Below are positions 13,701 to 28,700 of a DNA stretch of 64,000 bases, in pieces. The notes beneath the pieces were generated by a model. That model worked only from the letters and a program-made list of their open reading frames with translations, was not told where the DNA came from and made no database searches. This stretch comes from Scolanthus callimorphus (lineage: Eukaryota > Cnidaria > Anthozoa > Actiniaria > Edwardsiidae), in assembly GCA_033964015.1 (NCBI GenBank), contig JAWWUD010000055.1:384501-448500 (forward strand), in the 5' to 3' direction. Numbering within the stretch: position 1 is the first letter of the stretch; each line of letters opens with the position of its first letter. Made by a program: the position numbers and the translations under genes.

Positions 13701-16700
13701 TACAATTTTCAACTTATCTTTCCCAAAATCAGGGTCATCCAGTGTCAATGATTTCATCGACAAGGAAGAATTTTCCCTTCACTATATTACCATAGACCAT
13801 GCCATCGAAGCCATCAAGCGGTTTGGACCAAACTGCTTTATGGCAAAGACTGACATTGAATCTGCCTTTAGGATCTACCCAGTCCACCCTGAGGACTGGG
13901 AGCTCCTAGGAATGTGTTGGAACAACCAGTACTATTTTGATAAGGTTTTGCCTTTTGGCCTCCGAAGTTCACCATTCCTTTTTAATCAGCTTGCAGATGC
14001 GATAAAATGGATCCTGCACAACAAGTTTGCTATATCCTGTCTGTCACTTGCTAGACGATTTTCTTATAATAGAGCCCAGTAACCCTGAAGCACCCCACGG
14101 ATCCCTCTGTCAAGCAAGCCTGTCTAGCATGCTACTAGCATTCAAAAGTCTGAATGTCCCCCTCTCCCTCCCTAAGACCGAAGGCCCTTGCCAGGTTATT
14201 CAGTTCCTGGGGATAATCCTGGACACCGTGGCTATGGAAGCCAGGCTCCCAGAGGATAAATTGGCCATGCGCCCTCGATGAATTCAGCACCAAAACATCC
14301 ACTACACTGGAGGAACTCCAGTCTTTCAAAGGCAGTCTCAATTTGCATGTTAGGTTATCTCTCCAGTGCGCCCTTTTCTCCAGCGAATAATCCAGCTCAC
14401 AAGGGGTGTTAAAAAAAAACTATCATCACATTACACTCAACACAGGTTTTCACAAAGATCTTGAAATGTGGCAACTGTTCATAAACCAATGGAATGGGGT
14501 GGGCATGTTTCTCTCCACACAGTGGGACACCTCTGATTCCCTCTCCCTGTTACAGATGCCTCTGGTACCATGGGGTATGGAGGTTTTTTCAGGAATGCGT
14601 GGTTTCAGGGAAGGTGGTTGCCATGCCAACGGCTCGGCCAACCAGGAATAAGCATTCTCTGGCAAGAGCTCTATACCATTAACATTGCATGCCACCTATG
14701 GGGCCATCTGTGGACCTCAATGCGTATACAATTTTTCTGCGACAACATGAGCGTGGTCGAAGTCTTTAACTTACGACGCACAACGGTCCCTCGCATCATG
14801 GACCTGGTGCGAGACTTCACTCTGTGCACCCTTACCCATAATTTCTATTTCCGTGCCATCCACATCCCAGGAAAGCGCAACATAATCGCGGATTCTCTCT
14901 CTCGATTTCAGATGGGCCACTTTCGACAACTTGCCCCACATGTCAACCTTACCCGGAAACCATTCCAGCCCATGTATACAGTCTCTAAACAGAAGAGCTG
15001 AACATTACATAGGGATGGCCCTAGCCCATAATTCACAGAAAGCCCAACACATCCGGTATGCGGCAGTTCTTACTTTTCTGCCGGATGTCTAATATAACTC
15101 CAGCGTTCCCTGTAGACGAGAAGACTCTTATCCTGTTCTCCGTTTTCATGGCTCAAACTGTTCAATATGACACGATCAAGAACTATCTATCAGCAGTTAA
15201 ACACTTTCAGTCTTACAGGGGATACAATCTGGAATTGGGAAATTTCCTTCGTCTCAGACTCACTCTCCGTGGCATAAAGCGGGCCCAAGGCACCTCTTCT
15301 AGGGTACGCCAGCCAACATTTTCCTTCACCCTTCACATTTTGAATCTTTTCCACTGCCTCCTTAATATAGAGCACACTAGCAGCAGAGACTCTATCATGA
15401 TGTGGGCTGCGATGACTCTGGCCTTCTTTGGCTTCTTGCGCATCGGATAACTAACATGTAATACTGCTTTTGATGAAATGCATCACCTCATGGCCAGGGA
15501 TGTAACCTTCATTCCCAACCAGTCCCCTCAATACATGCTTGTTAGAATCAAAGCTTCTAAGACCGAACCCTTTCATAAAGGACAGACAAAACTAGTAGGG
15601 AAATCTAATTCTAGAGTCTGCCCCGTATCCGCAATGCGCACCTGTCTTACCAGAAGGATTCCAACCCCAGACACAACCCCACTTTTCATCAACCAATCTG
15701 GTTCCTTCCTAACAAGAGAAAAACTAACCCAGGAAACAAGACGGCTACTCTCTGTAGGGGGTCTAGTCCCGAGTCAGTATGCCGGACATAGCTTTAGGAT
15801 AGGGGCTTCTACATCAGCTGCTGCGGCAAACATGCCACCCTGGCTCATATAAGTTCTGGGTAGGTGGTCTTCTGATTGTTTCGAAAGATATATCAAGACT
15901 CCGGTTTCAGTTCTGGCCCAGGTTCTGGCCCAGGTCTTTCCAGGGCTCGTCAATGGGGGATGCTTCGCATTTGTGGGGATAAAGTGCTCTTTCGGTCACA
16001 CTTGCCCCCATAGACTTGTTTATTGAAGCCCAACTCCCTCCAATTAGTACTGCTGGGACCTAGGTTTGAAGGAGGCCCAACTCCCTCCAATCAGAGAGGA
16101 GGCCCAACTTCCTCCTCTCTACCCTGGAATGCGTTCTCGTGGGTGCACCCTGAGGCCCAACTCCCTCACCCATCCACTGTTCGTATCTCCGTGGGCTGTA
16201 GGTTCGCCGTTCTTCTCAGCAGTACTGGAGCAGAAAGAGAAGCAAACCCGAGCATTTCATTTCCCACTTCCCCATTGGCACCCACAAAGAGTTGTTGTTG
16301 TTACTGTTTTACTGTTTTACTGTGTTACTGTTTTACTATAGTACAGGGTGTAGCTACTACAGTACAGGGTGTAGCCCTTTAAGGTGGATCGACCCAGTAA
16401 TTTTGTACCCATGCCAACCAATTTTGAACCTCTCATATAAAAGCAGGTTAATTTCTATCGCACAGCCAATATAACACACATACTACCAATAGACTGACAT
16501 ACATGACAGTACAAAAGTTGGGGAGATCGGAGTAAGTATCACGTGACAATCGGGCCACGTCTATTTCCACTCTCAACCCAGTTTCAGGCTGTAACGACAT
16601 TTTTCGAAAAATGCCCTACGGTACCTCGAGATTGACTGATTGCTTACGTGTAACCGAAGTTTGACTAAATTCTACAAGCCAGATCTGAAGATATTTTAGG

Positions 16701-19700
16701 ATTTATAAATCAGGGCTATAATTTATGTAAAATCCAGTGTTATGAATTAACATGACAGAGTTTGGTGCTTCATGGTTATAAACTGAAAGTTTTTATAGCT
16801 CATTCTATTTGTGTATGTTTAAGGAAGGTCATGCTTTTTATTAGAATTAAATATTTCTTTGCGATTTCGAAAAGGATACAAATGTAACTATCAACATAAT
16901 GGCCCCAACATCAGCTTACTGCGAAATTTTGGCCTACTTTCACCAAATTCGGACTGACTTGAAAAATCGTAGTTTTTTTTACTTCAAATTTTTGGATACC
17001 TCCGATTGATCAATGTAAAGTTTGTCTCCAACGTTTCATATCAATTGAAATCTTCTATGGTCATCAACTGTGGACGGAAAGATCGGTAAATATTGGATCG
17101 ATTCGTGTAGTTTCTGCTTAGGGACTAGCTTTTGTTCTTCGTTCGGCACGAAATCGAATTCCAATGCGGAACACGTTGATATTCGCTGGTGACTGCTCTC
17201 CGAATCGTCCCCGACATATGGTAATTAAATACATAACAAAAGACCGAAAAACCTAAGAAAATTATGATACATCGGAGACTAGCCAAACAAGGACAAGCCC
17301 ACGTGCGCTCCATTAGAATTCGATTTTGTGCCGAACGGGGAACAATAGCAAATCCCAGAGTAGAAACTACAGAAATCTATCCGATATTTACCGATCTTTG
17401 CGTCCCCAGTTGACAGCCTTAGAGGATTTCAATTTATATGAAACGTTGGAGACAAACTTTACATTGATCGATTGAAGTCGTCCAAAAATTTGGAGCGAAA
17501 AAAACTACGATTTTTAAAATCAGACCAAATTTCGTGAAAGTAGGCCCAAATTTCGCGTTGAGCCGATGTGTGGAGGAATTATGTTGATACGTACATTTCT
17601 ATATTTTTCGAAATCGCAAAATAATATTTAATTTTAATGAAACGCATGACCTTCCTTGAACAATTACAAATAGATTGAGCTATAAAAGCCTTTAATTTAT
17701 AACCATGAAGTGGTTATAAACTCTGACATATTTATTCAATTCATTGAATTTTACATAAATTATAGCCCTGATTTATAAATCCTAAAATATCTTCAGATCG
17801 GGCTTGTAGAATTTAATCAAACTTTGGTTACACGGAGGCAACAACTCCATCTCGAGGTACCGTAGAGCATTTTTGGAAGAAATGTCGTTACAGCTTGAAA
17901 CTGGGCTGAGAGTAGAAATAGGCGTGGCCCGATTGTCACGTGATAGTAACTCCGATCTCAAAAACTTTTGCACTGACATGTATTTCAGTCTATTGGTAGC
18001 ATGTGTGTTATATTGGCTACGCGACAGAAATCAACCTGTGTTTATATGAAGGGTTCAAAATTGGTTGGCATGGGTACAAAATTACTGGGTCGATCCACCT
18101 TAAAGGGCTACACCCTGTACTATAGTAGCCACACCCTGTACTATAGTAGCTACACCCTGTACTATAGTAGCTACACCCTGTACTATAGTAGCTACACCCT
18201 GTACTATAGTAGCCACACCCTGTACTATAGTAGCCACACCCTGTTCTATAGTAGCCACACCCTGTACTATAGTAGCCACACCCTGTACTATAGTAGCTAC
18301 ACCCTGTACTATAGTAGTCACACCCTGTACTATAGTAGCTACGATACTCTGCGCGTGATGCATACGATACTCTGCGCGTGATGCACACGATGCTCTGCGG
18401 GTGATGCATACGATGCTCTGCGCGTGATGCATACGATACTCTGCGCGTGATGCATACGATACTCTGCGCGTGATGCACACGATACTCTGCGCGTGATGCA
18501 CACGATACTCTGCGCGTGATGCACACGCTACTCTGCTCGTGATGCATACGATACTCTGCGCGTGATGCATACGATACTCTGCGCGTGATGCACACGATAC
18601 TCTGCGGGTGATGCATACGATACTCTGCGCGTGATGCATACGATACTCTGCGCGCGATGCATACGATACTCTGCGCGTGATGCATACGATACTCTGCGCG
18701 TGATGCATACGATACTCTGCGGGTGATGCACACGATACTCTGCGCGTGATGCATACGATACTCTGCGCGTGATGCATACGATACTCTGCGCGTGATGCAT
18801 ACGATACTCTGCGCGTGATGCACACGATACTCTGCGCGTGATGCACACGATACTCTGCGCGTGATGCATACGATACTCTGCGCGTGATGCACACCTATTA
18901 TTGTAATCCTCAATTATTATCCTCAATGCTCAGCGCATTGTGGTCGACTCTACTTTTCCTGTGTACATGTGTTATTTACCTGCTAGGAGGTACAGATCGT
19001 GAAATATCGTGGTATATCAATTCCAGGTATGGCGTTCATCATTGCGTCATAGGCTGCCATTCAGAATAACACCACGCTATTCTTTGCGGGGACGGGTTGA
19101 TCATCTTCTGAGCGTTTTCTAATAAATTCTGTACCTAGACCGTCATACCGGAAATGATGTAAACGGGTGCTGAAGTTGAAAAGGACCACATGATGAAATG
19201 AACTCACGTACGGCAAAATAGCTTGGCGGCTTGTCCATATCACTTCTGGAAAACGCATTTCGACATTTTTGGCATAACATGTTGCTTCTTTGGCGTCTTG
19301 GAAAGAAATGACGACAAATATCATACTTTATATAATTTATCCTTGCCTCTTTCTCTCCTCCTCAACTCCTCCTCCTTGTCAACTCCTCCACAAATAATGT
19401 ACTTGTACTTGGTCCCGTGCCACTTGTAATATCACCATTGTATCTACTACTTGTTTTTGTTTCAGGTAATCCAAGGGGCCATCATGTGATCATCGTCGAC
19501 GATCTCGTAATGACGGGAGGGACCCTTATTGAGTGCGCAAAGGTGTGTGTTAAGATGTTCTGACTATTACTAGTTCCATTCAAATAATAATTTAAGTGTC
19601 TGAGAAAATCGAGCAGAAAGTCGAGCAGAAAGTGCGGACATAACCGAAATTCTAACATACCCTCAAAAAGTGTCTATAAGATCGCTTGGATGATACAAAT

Positions 19701-22700
19701 AACATGCGGGGCTTTTTTCCAAAATGACAGAGTTGGAGAATTATTCGAGAAATTCGATTCCGCTGCCGTGGCGACCGAAAAACACGCTCCAAACAGTGGA
19801 CTTAGAAAAAGTTCTCGTATTTGTTTGTTTCGAATCGCACAACCAGGAACTTCACGGGTAACAAATACAATGGTTATTTATTAGAATTAAGTTAAATGTC
19901 TGGATAAATCTTAACCTTTTGATCATGACCGATGGAAAAAATAGTCAACTACAACAAAAAAAAAATATGGCAAAATGCCTCTGAAAAAATATTTTGCTCC
20001 CACAAAAAGCCCACCCCCTCAAAAATCAAATGGTTGGTCCCTTAGTATATTTTCACTGAGAGCGGAACTGCTCACTTATGTGCCGAGAAGCGCCGAGAGG
20101 CAGTTGTCAAAACAGATATGCTGTGGACCGAAACAAAACACGGGCCGAGACTAACCAGTGAACCAGCTTAATCAAACTACAGTAATGCATTTCAGTTTTA
20201 TAATAAAATGCACCGTATTCGAGGAATGCTAGTTTGTATTGTGTATCTATGAGGAAAAAACAATAGCTACAGATTTCTAAGCACTCGGATTAGCCTGTGG
20301 GTGCAAGCGTTCCCGTAGAATCAAATTAAAACCTCGAATATAAACAGATGCAACATATTTCGTTCTTGCATCATATAATCGACAAGAGGTTTCACTGTTT
20401 CCCTTCTTTATAAACGACTAGACGCCCAGTCAGGCAAAATGCGGATTTGAGCATCAAAATCTAGGGGTCGATGGATAAATTAAGGAGCCAGATAGACTGA
20501 AACACTAGGCAGCTTCCCGGCCACATAAGCTTACAGACGTTCGTTCGAGTTGGGAAAGCGAGATGCAGCGTTTTCATTGGCTCACCAGCCCACGTGACTG
20601 TGTTGCGATACTTAACCCTACTTGAACCTGCTCCGTGCGTCCAAAAGCCGGGAAAAAAAAACAGCCGAATTTATGACTCGGGTTCCACAGGAAGCCTGAG
20701 TAATAATGCATTTCGGTTTTAAAATAAAACACAATACATTAGAAAAAAACTAGTTGTTATTTTATTCCTCGAGGGCACGGTAACGAATTCTGCATTCTGA
20801 TTGGCTCTCAGAGTGCGCGCGCGGGGGCGATATTTTTGCATTTCGCAACCTAATCGTGACAATCACGCAATATCGATGTCACGCGTTGTCTGTATGCTGA
20901 GTCGATTCAGGGGTTGTTAGACACCCAGCCTCTCTTTCATGTCGGCAGCCATCGAAACAGGTTTGATAACGACGCAGCGATATCCTCGAACGTTTTGGCG
21001 TCCTACAGAGCCGGGATAAGCTACCAAATACTCTCTTCGAGGACTGAGGCTTATGCGATCAATGTGTACTGTTTCAAGTAGCTGGGCTACACACCAGAAT
21101 AAAGTGAAGGAGTTTTTCATTTGCAGTGAGTACAGTATAACAGTTGCTGCTGTATAAATTAATGTTGATATTCTTGAACTGTTTCGTTAAGCCTTCTACT
21201 GTCGTACCTGCTCTATTTTCTGTCCGAATTAAGTTACATTCTCATCCCCCTGGTTTTATTCGACGGGAACTTAATACTCTCTTTCAAACGAAACGCACTC
21301 CACTAATCTGTGATTATTTCTAGTCCTATCTCTGACCTAGGTGACGCGCGCGCTTGTTTTCATCGAAAAAAGTCAAATTTTTGAGTTGGAAAAAAAGTTA
21401 TCTACCGGCTGGTTTGTATTTGTATGCTAGTTTGTATTTGTGTATCTGTGAAAAAAGAAAAACCAGTAGCTACAGATTTCTCAACGCTCGAATAAGCCTG
21501 CGTATCGAAGCGCTCCTTAACCTAAAATAGGCAACAACATTTGATTGTTGCGTCATATAATCGACAAGAGATTTTCAAGGAGCTTTTTATGGAATGTTCG
21601 TTGGGGTTGGGAGAGCAAGAAGATGTAATTTCCCGTGAATATTACGAGAACGGTTCACTTTCATGTTGTACCGCTTTCATTGGCTCGCCAGCAGACGATT
21701 TTCTGAACCGAATTTCTGACTCGGGCCTTCCCCACGGGAAGCCCGAGTAATAGGCACTTTTATGGAGTTTCAACGATCAGACTCTCGTCATGAAACACAA
21801 GAGGTTGATCTGGGGGAGTTTTTTGGCCGGCTCTTTCTTCTAGTTAATTTATCCAATTAATTGAATCTGTGTTAAACAATATGAACTAAACAAAATGTAC
21901 AAAAACGTAGACAGTTTTTGAGAAACACCTTTAAAGTGCAACTTAAGAACCTAATTTGTCACTTACCTGAAGTTCCATAAAATTCGGAACACAAGTTCTA
22001 GGCATCATGATCTTTAACACTACAACATTTGTTTTGCCAGAGGTTGAAAGGAAAATAGCGTATTTTCACCCCACAAGGAATTCAAGCCGTACATCTCTTC
22101 GCAAACAAATCTTGAGCTGAGCCCTCAGTGAAGCTGCTGACCTGCTGTTATTTCGCATGCGCAGTAAGACAAAATAACCCTCCTCCCCACAGTCAAACTC
22201 TGAAATTGAGATTCTGTTGGAAATGTGCCGAGGCAGACAATGGAGTTTTATAATTATATTTTAGCTGATCGGAGACACGAGGAAAGCTTAAAACTTCAAC
22301 TAGTCTTGATCAGCAACTGACCTTTGCATCTAGCACAATTATGACGCTTTGTATTCTCCCGGGGTCGCGTTTTAACTCACTGAATATTCCTGAGATGTTT
22401 TCGCAAGATGACGCCATGGGATTCGAGAGAGGAAATTTTGACGTCTCATTCCTCGAAAACTGAACCTAGTACCACGCTCGAACTTTCGTATACCTTCAAT
22501 TACCCTAAGAGGATTAAAGAAAAAGTGGAAAGTCTTTTGGAATTTGTGTCAAAGTTCTTTAACTTATTTATTTTCTTCGAGCGGTCGTTTCTGAAGAAAT
22601 TCCTGTGTGAAATCATTCATTCGGTGTTCTTCGCTGATCGGAGGCCCGTCGAAAGCAGTAGAAAGTCGCATGGAATGCTGCGAGGTGTGGAAGATAGGAA

Positions 22701-25700
22701 TTAGCCAAGAAAAAGCACCACGGAAGTGTATTCAGCAGAAATTCTTGTTTAGTGCTTGCCATCTTGAAATTGACAATGTTGTAGCAATAATTATTCAGGT
22801 CAAAATTAAATACTTTTTTGTGGAAAAACTGAACCTAGTACCATGACGAGAGTCGGCACAGACATTCTACCATTTACACTCGTTCGTATTGCCGTGAAGT
22901 TGTTCTTGGAATTTGTGTCCAACATACTGAAAATAATTATTTCATTGATACGAGTATTCTTCCTTCGGTGTTGCAATGTCATTTGCAAGAACACTCGAAA
23001 ACAAGTAATTCAGAGATCTTCGCGGATCCGAGGCTCGATTGAAAGCAGTTGGAAGTCACATGGAATGCCTTGGAGCATTGGAGATGTGAAAGATTTGAAT
23101 TATTCAAGAAAAAGAATATCGAGATTTCAAGTGTATTCTTCCCTTGCCATCCTGAAATTGACAATGTTGTAGCAATAATTATTCAGGTCAAAATAAAATA
23201 CTTTTTTGTGGAAAAACTGAACCTAGTACCATGACGAGAGTCGGCAAATACATTCTACCCTCTACATTCATTCGTATCGACGTGGAGTGGTTCTTGGAAT
23301 TTGTGTCCAACATACTGAAAAAAATTCATTCAAATAAGTATTCTTCCTACTACAGTGCAGCAATGTCATTTGCAATTACACTCCAAAAAAATCATTCAGA
23401 GATCTTCGCTGATCCGTGACTCGATTTAACAGATTTAAAGCAGTGGAAACTGAAAGTCGTCTTGAATAGAATGCTACGAGGACTTTGACGCATTGGAGAT
23501 ATGAAACATTTGAATTTTTCAAGGAAAAGCATATCGAGATTTCAAGTATTCTTCGCTTGCCAACTTGAAATTTAAAATGCATTGCAAGTAATTATTCAGG
23601 TGAAAGTTAAATATTTTGTTGTGGAAAAACTGCACGAAGTACCATGACGAGAGTCAGCACAGATATTCTGCTATCCACATTCGCTCGTATCGTCGTAGAG
23701 TTGTTCTTGGAATTTATGTCCAACATACTGAATATGAACGAGAAACATCAATAGAAGTATATGACCGGAAATGGCTAGAGTCTAATTAGTAGCAATTGCT
23801 TTTCGAGTTAGGTTCCTAGTATAGCCAGCGCCATAGCGAAGCAGATTTAGGGAAGATTATAACATAAAAACATAGCACTATAAAAACATAGCACTGATGT
23901 AAACGGATTGATTTGCAATAAAAAAGTTTCATAGCTGGATGGCTTGCGAAGTTATTGTCACCAGCGGTGATGAAGTCATTGCCTGGAGTGCTGGCACTTG
24001 AAAGGTTCAAAGTATTCTCAACTCCCTATTTGTGTGTTTCCTGACATTACGTAAGCCGCATTTTCAGTTGATTAGGTTAGAAAAATCCAAGAAATCGTCT
24101 CTAGTCTTGGCCGCAATAAATTTGTACAAGCGCAGTTTGCACCAAGCGTAAATATAACCATATTATCCGCTCTATCACAAAAAACATTCAGAAACTTCTA
24201 GCTATAAAGAGTGCGCACATCAGAAAATCGCGGACTTTCTGAAAACATACACAATATTTTCTTTTATATTAATACAAATCAAGAGAAAATAAATCATTTT
24301 CTCTTGTTCAAATATGCTATTATCGCTTCGGAATCATTCACTCGATGTGTTATCTGAATCGTAAACACTACTCGAATTCTCGCTTCGCATCGAAAAGATC
24401 ACGCAATTTGGAATTTGACTGCAGCTTTTACACAAGTAAGCTGTACATATTGATTTTACAATGTGGGCTCATGAATAAATTCCAGCGCGCGCATATATTT
24501 AGGCAGGATACGAATCCGCACAATTTTTGCTCGTTTCGATTAGATTTCCGCTCGAATTCCTTGTGACCCCAAACTTCGACTCTAATGAAGTATCCTTCGT
24601 TCTCATATTCATACTTCCAAGGGTGATCTCAGCCCAGCACACACAGGGAGCACGAACTGCAGTTCTTAATTGCGTTTTCCCCCTATTTTTTAGGGCATAG
24701 TACAGCAGATTGGTGCAAAATTGTGCAAATCGATGTTACAAGCATGAAATTTGGCAGAGTGGTAGAGCTTGATGTCCTGAGCAATTCTAAATAAAAACCA
24801 CGCCCAAAAGTAAATACTTCCAGATAGCATAAAGATGGTTGATTTATCGTTATTAAAAAATTTAAGAACGTCTTAACGTTACACAAAAGTCTTAATATGT
24901 TACTTTATTCACAAATAGATGTCCTGCATTACTATACATATTGAGTCACGCCCTATATTGCTTACTTACAGCCTTGATAGATGTACACTTCACTATTTGG
25001 CAAAATCTATTTCTGGAGTTAACTTTTTCTCCAAATTACAAGTATTGATAACATGTTTTATGCCGCATTATTCTTAAACCAATTCTTAAACCACACCTTA
25101 TTTCAGGTACTTCCAGTGTTGAAAGTTATGAAATAAAAACATTTAAAGCAAAAGTATTTTAAATTTGACTGAGCTGCCACGATTAGCTTGGCCTCCTGCA
25201 TCAACAAAAATTCCATATTTTGTTATATGCTTGTCTGAAAAGTCTAAATATTATGAAGTCCTAAACCAACAATGAAAATTAATTTAGTCTTACTCTCGTT
25301 CGTAATCTCTTCTGTACTTGCACATGGCAGTGCATTGAGGGCGTGCTTTGACACATTTACAGCGCCATCGACACCCATTATCAGGTTGACAGCCGCATTG
25401 CACGAGTAGCTGACACGTTGTAGAGATCATTACCAGCAATGCGAGACTTTTCGCGCCTGCGATTAATAAGGTCAGCCAACGCACTGAGCATGCTCATAAG
25501 TGCCATCCAATATGGCGAAAAGAGGGGGGGAGGGGTGGTAGCATGTAAATAAAGCTGTATTTCAGAGATGTTTGAGGGCAGATATATATTTTTGCATTAT
25601 ATTATTTACCACAACGTTGCAGTTTAACTTTGCATTAAAAGAAAACAGGCATTTAAGATGCGAATGATAGTGTGCGAGGCTCAGCGAGGGTAAAATGATG

Positions 25701-28700
25701 GCTGACTAGGTCGAGTGAGACAACTATAAGGGGACTTATTCGGTAAACTATCGTAAATCATACATCAAGAACCTACCCAGGGAAGGCCTGGTTATCAGTG
25801 AAAAAGATGGCGATCACCGAGGGAGATTGTATGGCCGTAGCAGTTATTTTGAGCTAGAAAACGACTTCAAGCCGATGTCTTCTTCTTCAAATCTCGCATG
25901 GATTATTAGCAAAAAGTGTACTGTGTTCAAAGAAAATTGGCGGAGTTTTTGGGGCGTTCTAAAGGCCGATTTATAGCTCATTTTGATGTGCAACAACAGG
26001 GCTCAATTTTGAGAGGTCGGCACCTGGGATTCGAGTACGGACAGGACCGTGAACTCTATCAGGATGCGAAGGAAAATGGCCTACGGACGGATTTTACTGT
26101 AAAACATAAGGGACAGACAGCCGTTAGGACAGCGTTCGCTAAAGTAAATTTGGCGCTTTGTAAGTAAAGTATGAAGCTCTTTAACATGTATCGAAATGTT
26201 CTATAGTGTTCATTCTTTTGATCTAGAGGTCGGCAAGTTGTCCACGAATTACAGAATTTTTTTTATTTCAGATTTTAAACTTTTCTCCATACAATCCCTA
26301 TAAGACCGGCGGCCATTTTTAAGGGTCTTCAAGGCCTGCATAATTAGCGCGGCGGCCATTTTGTCTCAGATTGCTGGTAATGTCTCGGGGAGTACGGTCT
26401 AGATTGTTGGTTCAGCAATAATTACATGATGGCTTTTTCGCCATCCCAACTCTGATGGCTATGGGAGACTTCTCCCCAGTAGGTAGCACATCCATCTTTG
26501 GTCTTCTGGGAAACATGTCCACCCTTGCCACTCAAGGGCTTACTCCTTGCATACGATGTTTGGGGATGGGTCCGAGGGCCAGAGGAGTTTTTCACTTTGA
26601 TGCTTCAGAGCTGTGAGCCCTACCAGGGATGACTAGGAGCTCTTGGGGGACTGGCTCCGAATTTCAGTTGAACTGACGATGCTTGATGTCTGGTCATACA
26701 AGAACACATTGAAGTGAGCTCTCGCATAATTCCTGGATGGAAGGAACATCATCGTCAACCATCTGTTTCCACCAATCACATGAGTCAGTGCTGCCACTCA
26801 AGGAATTGACCTCTTTGTACCAATGGGTAACGTCAGAGCTGACACTTTGCGAGTATAGTATTTAGCTTTAGATGATTTGCATTCTCGTTGCACTTTATTC
26901 CTTAGGTCTTTATACTGGTACGAGTCTTTCTTATGCTCTGACAGAGCAGTTTGTCTTTGAACGATCAGAGAGGTCAGTCTAGGGAGGTGTGTGATATGGC
27001 TCTCGAGCTTCTGCTCGTCTTCTTATTCCTTGACCTCGTTTATCTCTTGCGCGTACCTTCGGACTGTTGTTGCCACGTCCCAAGCAATGTCTATCCTCTT
27101 CATGTTGTTTGGTAGTAATGGCGCACATAAAGATAAACAAATGATACATGCGTAGTACTTTTACGTCTTACGGTTATCTTCTTTTAGCATAATTACAACG
27201 GCGGCTCCGTCAGTCACGACTGCAATGACTTCAGGGGGCTCACTATGAACAGAGGGGCAACCATCACCAGCCATCCTGTGAGGTCCGACTTGTTGTAGGA
27301 ACTTAGGTCACCAAAGTTGGATATAGGGATGGTGGAAATAAATACTGATGCACTCGCTACAAGAAACGTATTCTTTCAGAAGAAAGAACTGAAAGAATGT
27401 GAAATGATTTTTAGATACACGGAAATATAGTTCTTTAGTGGATTGTACATTTCAGTTTACCCCTCGCCTCCCTTCGCCTGATAGCAGACAAAACAGCTTC
27501 AAAAGCAACATCTTACCCAAAGGACATTGAATTGCTAGAAAGCAGTACATGACAACGCTTATTTTTTAGGCAACCTTTTTCTTCTACGCTAGCTGGCGGG
27601 CTAGTGGGGTGCTCATAGTTGGTGAGGTCTTGCATTGTGTGGAAAACCGTTCGAAAACTTATATAAAAGAACATTTTCCTATAGAAAAGTGTACTTGCGA
27701 AAAGAAGTGGTAGAGTTAAAGCAAGAAAAGTCTAATTAAAACCTCAACTGTCTTTTTCTTAGCTAAAAACCAAAAAAGACGTTGAATGTGCTAAATACAG
27801 GCATTTTGGGCGTGTGGTTAGCTGCGAAGGTGCTGGGTAATTTGTCTGTAATAGGTTGCAAAAACATTTCAATAATAACTATCATGTTTAATTTATTTTT
27901 GTTAACCTTTACATTCGTCACTGTAATACCTGTAAGTGCCGCAATTGGGCGTGGTTTGTCTGCCTAAACTTGAAGGGCATGCAATCTCAACATTATGTGA
28001 AGTTTGGAAGAATTTGGATAACGTTTAGTCAGGCTTTAATTTTTATAAAAGATAATTAATTCCACCTCTGTAAAACGGAAAGTATGCACGTTTGGGCGTG
28101 TTTTTTGCATCAAGAGTACTAAGGGTATGAAGCTCTGTCATTGTGCCAAATTTCATGCTTGTAACATTAATTTGCACAATTCGACCAAAATTCTGCACCA
28201 ATCTGCTGTACTAGCAGCTCTCCAAAAAATAAGTCGTGCTGTTCTAGTCGACGCATTTTGTACCAGTTTTAGAATTTTTTTAATAGACTTTGTATATGCA
28301 ATTCAAAACCTATCAATCAATTTTGCTCGATTGAAGTTCACGACATTTGCAAAGGCCAAACCGAACGCCTGCTCAATTGAAGATTTTTAAGACGCCCCCA
28401 AAAAATTTCAAATTCCCTGTTGGTCGTGCTTCTCTAGCTCACGGTCTGTTGGTTTGACTGTTAGCTGCATCTTTCATGCAAATTTGGATCCTTCAACATA
28501 GGTGCGCGTCGTCCCAGTACCGACCTTACACCTTTTTGGTCGTCGAGCGCCATTGTTTGGTAGTCACTCATGCAAGACATCCAATTGTATTCAGTGCTTC
28601 AACGATAAAATCCCAAAGCAACATTTATTGAATTAGGTGTATACCAAGCTTTAGTAAAACCTCACTTTGACAACTGTGATATTGTTTGGGGTAGCCGTGG

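Larger units (their letters stand above)
12130..16020 (+). mobile_element. DIRS-like (tyrosine-recombinase) retrotransposon, decayed
   Basis: The gene order is gag-like ORF, reverse transcriptase, RNase H, tyrosine recombinase, all on the + strand. This is the order of the DIRS/Ngaro/PAT group, which uses a recombinase instead of an integrase. RT is frameshifted near 14030 and again near 14270. The recombinase frame has stops at 15448 and 15850. The inverted or split terminal repeats expected for this group were not located, so borders are approximate. Short direct repeats of AGGCCCAACTCCCTCC at 16028-16165 lie near the likely right end. Confidence 0.8.

Noticed and set aside
18017..18926. 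Minus-strand ORFs of 61-298 codons.
   Set aside because: By-product of the 23-bp satellite and the foldback end.
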